A DNA stretch of 32,036 bases from a candidate division WOR-3 bacterium (lineage in GTDB: Bacteria > Hydrothermota > Hydrothermia > Hydrothermales > JAJRUZ01), in assembly GCA_039803925.1 (NCBI GenBank), contig JBDRZL010000021.1, positions 1 to 32,036 of the forward strand. The letters run 5' to 3'. Made by a program: the position numbers and the translations under genes. The notes beneath the pieces were generated by a model. The model was not told the DNA's origin. It searched no databases and was given only the letters and a program-made list of their open reading frames with translations. Position 1 is the first letter of the stretch. Each line of letters starts with the position of its first letter. Positions 15,380 to 23,600 of the stretch are shown piece by piece.

Positions 15380-16934
15380 AGATTTAATAAGGAAAATAGT
15401 TGAGGAAAAATTTGGAGAAAGTGTTAATTTTGAAATTGAAGAACCTTCAATAAAAGAGCTTGATGCAGATCTTTCTTTTCCAGCCTTTGAAATTTTAAAA
15501 AAGGATAAGGAAAAGCTTCATGGGTTAATTGAAGAATTAAAGAAAACTGATTTTTTTGAAAAGGTTGAACTCATAAAGGGATTTGTCAATTTAAAGATAA
15601 AAAAGGAAGTTATTTTTGATGCTGTAAAAATTCTTTTTAAAAGTCCAAAAAAATATTTTAAAGGTAATAAAAAAAAGGAAAAAGTTTTAATTGAATATAT
15701 ATCAGCTAATCCAACAGGTCCATTAAATGTGGCAAATGCGAGGGCTGCCTGTATAGGAGATTTAATGGTAAAGGCTTTCAGTATAAGTGGATTTATTTCC
15801 CATTCAGAATATTACTATAATGATGCAGGAAGACAGGTGGAGCTTTTAGGAATTTCTTTAAGAGAAAGGGTTAAGGAACTTAAAGGTGAAAACTTTCAAA
15901 TTCCTGAAGATGGTTATCATGGAGAATATTTAAAGGATCTGGCAGGGGAATATTTAAGGAAAAAAAGCAATTTGAGTTTTGAAGAGTTTGCTTTAAAAAG
16001 AATAATAGAAATGCAGAAAAAGTCCCTTAAAAAATTTAAAACAGAATTTACAAATTATGTTTATGAAAGTGAAATAAGAAAAAGCTCTTTAATAGAGGAG
16101 ACCCTTGAGAGGTTGAAAAATTATATATATAAGGAAGAAGGAGCTATTTTTTTTAAAAGCACGGAATTTGGTGATGAAAAAGATAGGGTCCTTGTTAAAT
16201 CAAATGGTGAGTATACCTATTTTCTTACTGATATTGCCTATCATCTATATAAAATTAAAAGGGGTTATGATTATATTATAAACTTATGGGGTCCTGACCA
16301 TCATGGATATATAAAAAGAATGGAAGGTGCTTTAAAAGCTCTTTCCTTTGAAAATTTTTATGTTTTAATTGTTCAGCAGGTAAATTTAAAAAGGGGAAAT
16401 GAACTTTTAAGGATGAGTAAAAGAAAAGGTGAAATTTATTCCCTCTTAGATTTAATAGAGGAGGTTGGAAAGGATGCTGCAAGGTTTTTCCTTTTATTAA
16501 GGGCACCCTCTTCACCCCTTGATTTTGACCTTGAACTTGCCAAAAGGATGAGTATAGATAATCCTTTGTATTATGTTCAGTATGCCCATGCAAGGACAAA
16601 TCAGATTATAGAGTTTGCTAAAAAAAAGGGTTTTGATGAGGTTTTTGTTCCCTTAAAAATAAATTTTGATGAAAAGGAAAGGGAAATTTTAAGAAAGATT
16701 TTTTTGTTTCAGGATATATATGAAAAAATAAGAAGGGGATTTTTGACACATCTTTTGCCAAATAAATTAATTGAACTTGCATCTACTTTTCATTCCTTTT
16801 ACCAATCTGAAAGGATAGTTAATGAAAGGGATGAGGAAAAAACTTTAAAGAGGCTATTTATTGTTTATTCTTTAAAGAATCTTTTAAAATTTACCCTTAA
16901 TTCAATGGGAGTAAGTGCACCTTTAAAAATGTAA
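15357..16934 (+). CDS. argS: arginyl-tRNA synthetase with altered HIGH motif
   Basis: The 525-residue enzyme charges tRNA-Arg with arginine. It has the ArgRS N-terminal Add-1 domain (about 1-95), the class I catalytic domain starting at YISANPTGPL, the WGPDHHGYIKRM segment, a KMSKS-like MSKRKG (353-358), and an all-helical anticodon-binding end with ALDAL-box-like features and the typical terminal GVSAPLKM. Length is slightly below the usual 550-580. The signature loop normally read HVGH after SANPTGPL is NVAN (124-127) here, so both histidines are missing. The KMSKS-like loop and the rest look intact. Two ATGs lie in tandem (15357 and 15360); either may be used. It overlaps rsfS upstream and touches ftsE (stop TAA and ATG share one A). 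Confidence 0.93.
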   Translation: MMRLIELKDLIRKIVEEKFGESVNFEIEEPSIKELDADLSFPAFEILKKDKEKLHGLIEELKKTDFFEKVELIKGFVNLKIKKEVIFDAVKILFKSPKKYFKGNKKKEKVLIEYISANPTGPLNVANARAACIGDLMVKAFSISGFISHSEYYYNDAGRQVELLGISLRERVKELKGENFQIPEDGYHGEYLKDLAGEYLRKKSNLSFEEFALKRIIEMQKKSLKKFKTEFTNYVYESEIRKSSLIEETLERLKNYIYKEEGAIFFKSTEFGDEKDRVLVKSNGEYTYFLTDIAYHLYKIKRGYDYIINLWGPDHHGYIKRMEGALKALSFENFYVLIVQQVNLKRGNELLRMSKRKGEIYSLLDLIEEVGKDAARFFLLLRAPSSPLDFDLELAKRMSIDNPLYYVQYAHARTNQIIEFAKKKGFDEVFVPLKINFDEKEREILRKIFLFQDIYEKIRRGFLTHLLPNKLIELASTFHSFYQSERIVNERDEEKTLKRLFIVYSLKNLLKFTLNSMGVSAPLKM

Positions 16935-17608
16935 TGGAACCGATTGTCCAGTGTATAAAGGTTACAAAAATATATGAAGGGAGATTCAAAGCCCTTGATG
17001 ATGTTAATTTAGAAATTAAAAGGGGAGAATTTGTTTTTATTGTAGGGCCAACAGGAGCAGGGAAAACTACTTTATTAAGGCATATTTATATGTCTGAATT
17101 TCCTGATGATGGAGAGGTAAGGGTTCTTGAGTATTCCTCAAGGTATGTAAAAAGAAAGGAGATAAACTTTTTGAGGAGAAAAATTGGGATAATTTTTCAA
17201 GATTTTAAACTTTTAAAGGATAGGAATGCTCTTTTAAATGTTTCACTTGCCCTTGAAGCAATTGGGGAGAATCCTAAGAAAGCAAGGGAAAAGGCTCTTA
17301 ATATTCTATATAATCTTGGTATGCTTTCAAAGGCAGAGAAAAGCATTTATGAGCTCTCAGGTGGTGAAAAACAAAAAGTTGCTATAGCAAGGGCTCTTGT
17401 TAGGGAACCTGTAATTCTCATTGCAGATGAACCAACAGGTAATATTGACCCAAAAGCTCAGGAGGAGATAATGAGTTTACTTCAAGAAATTCATTCCAAA
17501 GGGACTACAATTTTAATGGCAACTCATAATTATTCTTTGATTGAAAAAATAAAGATTAAAAGAATTATATATATGGAATACGGAAAAATAAAAAGGGAAC
17601 AAAAATGA
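16934..17608 (+). CDS. ftsE: FtsE, ATPase of the cell-division FtsEX complex
   Basis: The 224-residue ABC ATPase has Walker A GPTGAGKTT (38-46), the Q-loop in IIFQDFKLL, signature LSGGEKQK (141-148), Walker B with DEPTGN (165-170) and the switch His198. CIKVTKIYEGRFKALDDVNL and GPTGAGKTTLLRHIY are close to FtsE rather than to LolD or MacB. It binds the inner face of FtsX and gates amidase activation during division. In most genomes ftsE directly precedes ftsX; here it is the last gene of the dnaJ-TPR-rsfS-argS operon, and ftsX lies about 6 kb upstream under its own promoter. No other FtsX-like permease is in the window, which supports the pairing. Confidence 0.87.
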   Translation: MEPIVQCIKVTKIYEGRFKALDDVNLEIKRGEFVFIVGPTGAGKTTLLRHIYMSEFPDDGEVRVLEYSSRYVKRKEINFLRRKIGIIFQDFKLLKDRNALLNVSLALEAIGENPKKAREKALNILYNLGMLSKAEKSIYELSGGEKQKVAIARALVREPVILIADEPTGNIDPKAQEEIMSLLQEIHSKGTTILMATHNYSLIEKIKIKRIIYMEYGKIKREQK

Positions 17609-17617
17609 CACTTTTAT

Positions 17618-17647
17618 TTGAAATTTTATTTTTTAATTTTTTAAAAT
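17618..17647 (+). promoter_or_regulatory. candidate leaderless promoter of the small membrane pair
   Basis: TTGAAA (17618-17623) and TAAAAT (17642-17647) are separated by 18 bases. The -10 box ends five bases before ATG 17653, so the transcript would begin on the start codon. Confidence 0.55.
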
Positions 17648-17652
17648 AAACC

Positions 17653-18000
17653 ATGTTTGATTTAACACCTCAGCAGGAATTCTTATACATAAGACTTTCA
17701 AGTTATGTTTTGCTTTTAGCAGTATTTTTGTTATGGTTTTCCTTTCTCTTAACCGGGATAATAGCAAGGAGATTTGAAAAGGTTTTAAGACTCAAAACTG
17801 GATGGCTTTTTATAATGGTTGCTCCAACAGGACTATTTCTTTATGGAATATTTTTCCTTTATTCTGCTTTTCAGGGTAAGGTAAAAATGAGTCCTGAAAT
17901 GACTTTGATTTCTTACACACTTTTTTTTATTGGAGGTCTTTTAACCTTTATAAGTTTCAGGAGTTTTTTGAATGTGGTAAAGGGAGGGTTTAAAAGATGA
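17653..18000 (+). CDS. small three-helix membrane protein, unknown
   Basis: I do not recognise this 115-residue protein. It has three hydrophobic segments (about 15-38, 48-71 and 83-105) joined by short basic loops such as ARRFEKVLRLKTG, which by the positive-inside rule should face the cytosol. There is no cysteine, no enzyme motif and no lipobox. It overlaps the next gene by four bases (ATGA), and that gene has the same size and topology, so the two may form a heterodimer. Its place between ftsE and exbB suggests a role at the envelope, perhaps as an accessory to one of these machines, but this is inference. A leaderless promoter box lies five bases before its ATG. Confidence 0.75.
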   Translation: MFDLTPQQEFLYIRLSSYVLLLAVFLLWFSFLLTGIIARRFEKVLRLKTGWLFIMVAPTGLFLYGIFFLYSAFQGKVKMSPEMTLISYTLFFIGGLLTFISFRSFLNVVKGGFKR

Positions 18001-18347
18001 AATTTGATTTAAGGGCTGAACTTTTATTTTTTGCAGGAACAATTTTATTTATGTTTTCTCTTTTTTATTTTTCAGGAATTCTTTCCAGGATGCTTTCTAT
18101 TTTAAGAAAGCCAAGGTTTCTTACTCTTTTTCCAATGTTGGGTGCAATTTCTCTCCTTTTTGCTTCTCTGATTCATTTTTATAAAATTATTTTTGTATAT
18201 CCAAGATTGAAGGTTGCAGGTTTTGAACTTTTTGAAATTTTACTTAATTCTTTTCAACTCACTTTTTTAGAAAATTTACTTTTCCTTATAAGTGCTTTCT
18301 TTTCCTTTTTTGCAACATCTATTTATCTTTACTGGGTCTCAAGATGA
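17997..18347 (+). CDS. second small three-helix membrane protein, unknown
   Basis: This 116-residue protein has three hydrophobic segments (about 8-30, 42-63 and 88-113), with a basic loop RMLSILRKPRF after the first. It shares size, topology and overlap with the preceding gene but little obvious sequence, so I cannot say whether they are paralogues. No known domain is seen. The stop at 18345-18347 is followed by the exbB promoter within six bases. Confidence 0.72.
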   Translation: MKFDLRAELLFFAGTILFMFSLFYFSGILSRMLSILRKPRFLTLFPMLGAISLLFASLIHFYKIIFVYPRLKVAGFELFEILLNSFQLTFLENLLFLISAFFSFFATSIYLYWVSR

Positions 18348-18352
18348 AGTTG

Positions 18353-18381
18353 TTGAAAACTTTTAAAAAATTTTTTAAAAT
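18353..18381 (+). promoter_or_regulatory. promoter of the exbB-exbD-exbD operon
   Basis: TTGAAA (18353-18358) is followed after 17 bases by TAAAAT (18376-18381), a strong pair. The predicted start of transcription is near 18387-18388, which falls on an in-frame TTG at 18387. If the geometry of the other operon heads holds, translation could begin there rather than at ATG 18423. Confidence 0.6.
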
Positions 18382-18422
18382 ACATCTTGGTTCAATTCCA
18401 GAAAATCCTTTTAAAAACTAAA

Positions 18423-19091
18423 ATGAAAGGTATAATTCCAATTTTGTTAATCCACCAGGCACAAGGTGTGGTGCAGGGAATGGTTGATTATTTCCATAAA
18501 GGTGGAGGAGTAATGTGGCTTCTTTTAATTGTAGCAATTCTTGCCCTTGCAGTTATTATCGAAAGGTTTTACACATTATTCAGATTAAGGGTAAATCCAA
18601 GAAAGTTTGTGGTGGAAGTAATTGATATTATTGAGGGTGAAGGGGTTGGTGCAGCAATGGAGTTTTGTTCAAGAAATGCTTCAGTTGTGGCGAAAATCTG
18701 CCAGGCTGCTCTTGAAAAAGCAGGGGAATCAAGGGAAATAATTGAGGAAAATGTGGCAAGAAGGGCATCAGTAGAGCTTGCTTTTCTTGACAGGGGTATG
18801 TTATGGCTTGCTTCCTTTTCCACACTTGCTCCTATTTTGGGTTTCTTGGGAACAGTTACAGGTATGATAAGGGCTTTTGCAGCAGTGGCTGCAGCAGGTG
18901 AGGTAGAACCTACCCTTGTTGCTTCAGGAATTTCGGAAGCTCTGATTACAACAGCAACAGGTCTTTTGATAGCTGCTCCTATTGTGGTTTTTCATACATT
19001 TTTCTCTTCAAGGATAAATGCCTTCTCAAGAGAGATGGAGGAAGCAGCAAATACTTTAATTGAATACATTCTTGAATCCAAGGTAAAATAA
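18423..19091 (+). CDS. exbB: ExbB/TolQ/MotA-type proton-channel subunit
   Basis: The protein has 222 residues from ATG 18423. It has a short periplasmic start, helix 1 (VMWLLLIVAILALAVIIERF), a cytosolic domain with the ALEKAGESREIIEENVARRA helix, and helices 2 and 3 with the family signature STLAPILGFLGTVTGMIRAF and ALITTATGLLIAAPIVVFH. ExbB pentamers with ExbD use the proton gradient to drive TonB. Two exbD genes and tonB follow, which makes ExbB more likely than TolQ. The alternative start TTG 18387 would add 12 residues (VQFQKILLKTK) and would fit a leaderless transcript; ATG 18423 gives a more usual N terminus but has no Shine-Dalgarno. Confidence 0.88.
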   Translation: MKGIIPILLIHQAQGVVQGMVDYFHKGGGVMWLLLIVAILALAVIIERFYTLFRLRVNPRKFVVEVIDIIEGEGVGAAMEFCSRNASVVAKICQAALEKAGESREIIEENVARRASVELAFLDRGMLWLASFSTLAPILGFLGTVTGMIRAFAAVAAAGEVEPTLVASGISEALITTATGLLIAAPIVVFHTFFSSRINAFSREMEEAANTLIEYILESKVK

Positions 19092-19095
19092 TAGT

Positions 19096-19602
19096 ATGCC
19101 TGTTATAGGGAAGAAAATAAAGTATGAGCCTGAAATTCCGACAGCCTCAATGGCTGATATTGCTTTCCTATTGATCATATTTTTTATGGTTACTACAATT
19201 TTCTCAAGGGATAGAGGTTTAAAACTTATTTTGCCTGAAAAATCGGAAGAAAGTGTTGTAAAAATTAAAAAGGAGAATCTTTTATCCATATTCATAAATC
19301 CTGAAGGTAAAATTTTCTTAAGGGATGAATTAACTGAGACTCCTTTTAGTGATTTGAGAAGAAGAATAAAAGAGGATATACTTAACAATCCTGATAAAAT
19401 TGTTATTTTTATTAAAACGAATGTTAAGGCACCTTATAATGTAATGATAGATGTATTTGATGAAGTTTTACTTGCCTATGAAAAAGCTGATTCAACAATG
19501 TGGAAAAGAGGACTCCTTGACAAGAATGGAAATGGAATATTAGATGAGGATGAAAGAATTCCAAGGAAAATTTCTATTAAAGGAATTGGAGAGGAAACAT
19601 GA
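19096..19602 (+). CDS. exbD: ExbD-type protein carrying an EF-hand loop
   Basis: This 168-residue ExbD has the single helix with the conserved ion-path aspartate (TASMADIAFLLIIFFMVTT, Asp21) and a periplasmic domain with SIFINPEGKIFLR, FIKTNVKAPYNVMIDVFDEV and a final strand RKISIKG. Between the last helix and this strand is an insertion with DKNGNGILDEDE (142-153), which fits every ligand position of a 12-residue EF-hand loop: D, N, N at 1, 3 and 5, Gly at 6, D at 9 and E at 12. Ordinary ExbD proteins are about 140 residues, as is the next gene. Calcium binding in the periplasm is inferred. It starts four bases after exbB and overlaps the second exbD by four. Confidence 0.88.
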   Translation: MPVIGKKIKYEPEIPTASMADIAFLLIIFFMVTTIFSRDRGLKLILPEKSEESVVKIKKENLLSIFINPEGKIFLRDELTETPFSDLRRRIKEDILNNPDKIVIFIKTNVKAPYNVMIDVFDEVLLAYEKADSTMWKRGLLDKNGNGILDEDERIPRKISIKGIGEET

Positions 19603-20012
19603 AGATTGAAAGGATTGAAAGACCAAGAGCAGTTATTCCAACAGCCTCAATGGCTGATATTGCATTTTTACTTATTATATTCTTTATGTTAACAACTGTT
19701 TTTAGAAAGGAAAAGGGTTTAAAGACACTCCAATTTCCTCAGGCTGAGCAGACACAGAGAATTAAGAAGCACAAGCATCTTTCTTATGTCTGGATTTCTA
19801 ATAGAGGAGATATTTTTGTTCATGATTTGCCTACTGATACAAGTTTTATCAAAAGGGAATTTCAACAACTTGTTTTTGAAGATCCCCAGCTTTTGACCAT
19901 GATAATGGCAGATAAGAGGGTGGAGTATAGGTATGTAAATATGGTAATTGAAGCCTTAAGGAGTGCGAAGGCTTTAAGGGTAAGTTTCAGAACTGATTTT
20001 GAGAAAAAATGA
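19599..20012 (+). CDS. exbD: second ExbD-type protein
   Basis: A 137-residue ExbD with the same TASMADIAFLLIIFFMLTT helix (Asp at about residue 20) and a periplasmic domain YVWISNRGDIFVHDLP, MIMADKRVEYRYVNMVIEALRSAKALRVSF. It is of usual length and lacks the EF-hand insertion of the preceding copy. ExbD works as a dimer inside an ExbB pentamer, so two different copies could form a heterodimer. Start ATG 19599 overlaps the stop of the first exbD. A new promoter for tonB begins ten bases after its stop. Confidence 0.88.
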   Translation: MKIERIERPRAVIPTASMADIAFLLIIFFMLTTVFRKEKGLKTLQFPQAEQTQRIKKHKHLSYVWISNRGDIFVHDLPTDTSFIKREFQQLVFEDPQLLTMIMADKRVEYRYVNMVIEALRSAKALRVSFRTDFEKK

Positions 20013-20021
20013 AAATTTTAA

Positions 20022-20051
20022 TTGACAAATTAATAATTTTTGCATTAAAAT
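20022..20051 (+). promoter_or_regulatory. candidate leaderless promoter of the tonB-receptor operon
   Basis: A perfect TTGACA (20022-20027) is followed after 18 bases by TAAAAT (20046-20051). The -10 box ends six bases before ATG 20058. This is the strongest promoter in the window by sequence and drives tonB and the downstream surface-protein genes, which otherwise have no clear promoters. Confidence 0.62.
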
Positions 20052-20057
20052 ACTAAA

Positions 20058-20663
20058 ATGTTTGATCCAAGAGAAAAATATGATCTTATATTTCAGATAT
20101 CCCTATCAATAACTTTAGTAATATTTATCCTTCTATTTATAGGGCTAAAAGTAAGTGTAAATCCGTATGTTTCGAAGGGTGCAAGAGAAATAATTGTTGA
20201 GAATATACAACAGGAAACTATGGAACTTGAGCTTCCTCAACCTCCACCTAAACCGAAGATAGCAGTTGAGATAGAGGAGGCTGAGCCACAGGAAGAAAAT
20301 GTCCAGGAAACGATAGGAGAGACAACGGGTGATATTGAGGAGATTATACTTCCGACCCCTGAGCCAGGTCAGGTTTTCAATGAGTTTGAAGTTGAGGAAA
20401 AGCCTGTTTTAATTAAAAAGGTTGACCCCGAATATCCAGAGGTAGCGAGGCAGCTTGGTATCCAGGGTAAGGGTAGGGCATTGGTAATAGTAGGACCTGA
20501 TGGAAGGGTGGTTAAAATTGAGAGCATAGTGGTTGATAATGAGATTTTTAGAGAACCTATAGAAAAGGCTGCATTACAGTGTATTTTTAAACCCGCAAAG
20601 CAAGCAGGTATTCCTGTTTCAGTTAGGGTTGTTATTCCTTTTATATTTAAATTAACAAAATAG
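20058..20663 (+). CDS. tonB: TonB energy-transducing protein
   Basis: The 201-residue protein has one N-terminal membrane helix (11-30), a Pro- and Glu-rich periplasmic spacer (about 55-115, with LPQPPPKPK and EEAEPQEE) and a C-terminal TonB domain (118-201) with VDPEYPEVARQLGIQGKG, VIVGPDGRVV and AALQCIFKPAKQAGIPVSVRV. TonB takes force from ExbBD and pulls on the plug of outer-membrane receptors. The spacer is more acidic than the Lys-Pro type of enterobacteria. It lies between the exbB-exbD-exbD operon and a receptor gene, which is 16 bases downstream behind AAGGAGGT. Confidence 0.92.
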   Translation: MFDPREKYDLIFQISLSITLVIFILLFIGLKVSVNPYVSKGAREIIVENIQQETMELELPQPPPKPKIAVEIEEAEPQEENVQETIGETTGDIEEIILPTPEPGQVFNEFEVEEKPVLIKKVDPEYPEVARQLGIQGKGRALVIVGPDGRVVKIESIVVDNEIFREPIEKAALQCIFKPAKQAGIPVSVRVVIPFIFKLTK

Positions 20664-20679
20664 AAAAGGAGGTAAATTT

Positions 20680-23600
20680 ATGGATCTAAAGCTAAAAAGT
20701 ATTTTCCTGCTCATAGGTGTATTTTTAACTATCCTATGGGCAGGAACAACCGGTAAAATTTCCGGTCGTGTAACAGATGCCACGACCGGTGAGGGTCTCC
20801 CTTTTGCAGTTGTTAGGTTAGTAGGAACGCAATTAGGTGCTTATACTGATGATCAAGGTTATTATGTTATTTTAAATGTTCCTCCTGGAACATACAATAT
20901 AGAGGTAACATATGCTGGTTATCAGCCAGGTCTTGTTAAAGGTGTAGTTGTTGAAGCTGATAGAACAATAGAGGTAAATATTGGTTTAAAGCCTACAACT
21001 GTTGAGGTGGAGCCAATTGTCGTTGAGGCTAAGGAAAAACTCATAAGACCAGACATTCCTGAATCAAGAAAGATAATGAAGGGTGAAGAAGTAGCCCAGA
21101 TTCCTGTTATGAATATTCAGAGTGTTGTTGAAATTTCAGTTGGTGTTGTGGAAAGGGGAGGGCTCCATATAAGGGGTTCAAGACCTGAGGAGGTTGTTTA
21201 TGTTGTGAATGGAGTTGAGGTTAGAGACCCCTTTACTGCTTTTACTGCTCCTGGAATTCCCCTTCTTGCTATGGAGGAAGCTGGTGTTTCAACGGGTGGT
21301 TTTGATGTGGATCAGGGTGCAGCAGCAGGAGGAACTATTAATTTGGTTACAAAGGGAGGTGGGGAGAAATATGATTTTGCTTACAGATTTTCCACAACAA
21401 ATTTAAGTTTCCTGGGTGATCAAATTAATGGATTTTTAAATGCAGAAAGGGGAGATTACATAAGGGACTTTTTACTTGGATATAACAGAGACTTAAAAGC
21501 TACTACAGGTAAAAGGCACAGAAGAGATGAAATCTTAAATGAATTTTCATTATCAGGTCCTATGCCCTTTTTAAATAGAAAAGCTGCTAACTTTCTTATA
21601 AGTGGTGATTATCAGACCCATAAAGGAAGGTTCCCTGTATATTCAGAAGAGAATAAGAGAGTGAAAAACTGGGGTTTATCTTTCAGGTTTGATACAAGAC
21701 TGACTCAGTATCTCCTTTTATATTTAACAGGTTTTTACAGATATGAAAGATTTGGAGAGTATGATCCTCAGTTTAGATTTATGCCTGATTTGAGGTATGA
21801 ATTTTTAAGGAGAATGAGGAGTTTTTCAGGTGGTATTAACTGGCTTGTAGCTCAGAAGTATATGAATGAGATAAATTTTGGTTATTTTGGAAGGGATTTA
21901 AAGAGGAATATTTTTGAGGATATAGATAAAGATGGTGTTGATGATTTTGATGATAGGGATCTTGATGGATTTCCTGAAATAGACATTGATTATTTTAAGA
22001 GAGTTTATTATGATTCAATTAAGGGTAAGTGGATTATAGATAACAATTACTGGTATGGAATAGATTCGGTTGCTAAAATGACCAAGGTTGATAGGAAATA
22101 TTTTAATGTGAATGAAAAAGAGGGTTATGTCGAGCTTCCTTTCTACTGGTGGGAAGATTTTGTTTATGGTTTTTATCCTGGTCAGAGTGCTGCACATCCT
22201 GAATGGTGGCCAACTGATCCAGGAGCCCCTTTAAACAGATATGGATGGGGGCAGAGTTTTGTTCAGGATTTTGATGTTATTGTAGTTAAGTTGCCAAACG
22301 GTAAAATTGATACTTTTGTAGATATGCAGGGTGTGATTTATCCTTATCCAATTAAACCGGATTGGCTCTTTTTTGAGAATGAAAGAATAGATTCTCTTCC
22401 TTTAGGCTCACAGATTTTGGATACAATTCTTTCTGTTGGTAATCTTTATTTACCATATCCTCACAATTTTGAGAGGGACCAGTGGGGTTATTTAAGAAAT
22501 TCTCATCTTACCTTTTCCTGGAAGATGACAGCTCAGCTTACAAAGAAAACAAAAACTGCTCCAGGTCATGAACTTTTAGTTGGTGCTGAATATAAAAAGA
22601 TTAATTTGATGGTTTATGATGTGGATTTTGCTTCAGGTGGAAATATTTATCTCCAGATGGTTAATCCGCCACTTTCAAAAAGACCCTTTGATACAACTTA
22701 TAATTTTGTTGATTTTCTGAATTCCCATAAAGTTAAACCCTATCAGGTAGCCTTTTATCTCAGAGATAAAATTGAAATGGAAGGAATGTGGGCAAGGGTT
22801 GGTGTGAGGTTTGATCTAATAGATAATGATGGATACTATTCACCGATTCTTGAATCAAAACCACAGGAAGCATTTATAACAGATCCTGTTTATGGAGTGA
22901 GATATTTCTCAGAGGCAGAAAATACAAAACCTTACTGGATAATATCCCCGAGAGTTGGTGTTTCTCATCCGATTACTGAGAGAGATGTTCTGCATTTTAC
23001 CTATGGACATTATTATCAGATACCGCCTTATAACCAAACAAATTTCAATTATATTGTGACAGGTGCATTTCCAATAATTGGAAATCCAAGATTAAAACCA
23101 GAAAAGACTGTTTCTTATGAGTTAGGAGTTAAGCATGGTTTTACAACAGATTTTATAATTGATATAACAGCATTCTATAAAGATATTCAGAACTGGGCAA
23201 GGACAAAATTTTATAAAGTTGATCCATTAACAAATGTAACTACATTTTATAATGAGGATTATGGATCTTCAAGAGGAATTGGTGTTGAGATATTAAAAAG
23301 GCCAGGAGGTGTATTTATTCCCTATTTATCTTTGAATATAAACTATACCTTCCAAGTAGCAAAAGGTTCCTTTTCTTCTCCTTATCTTGGTTATTACTGG
23401 CAGTGGCTTGGTTATCCTCTTCCTCCAAAGGAATCTCCTCTTAACTGGGACCAGACCCATTCTGTAAATGCTATTTTCTCATGGATTGTTCCTCAGAATA
23501 AGAGATTTCTTGGTTTATCTGACTGGGGAGCTACGCTTCAGTTTGCTTATGGTTCTGGATTCCCATGGACACCTCCTATAAGGTCTGAGAGAGATGCAAT

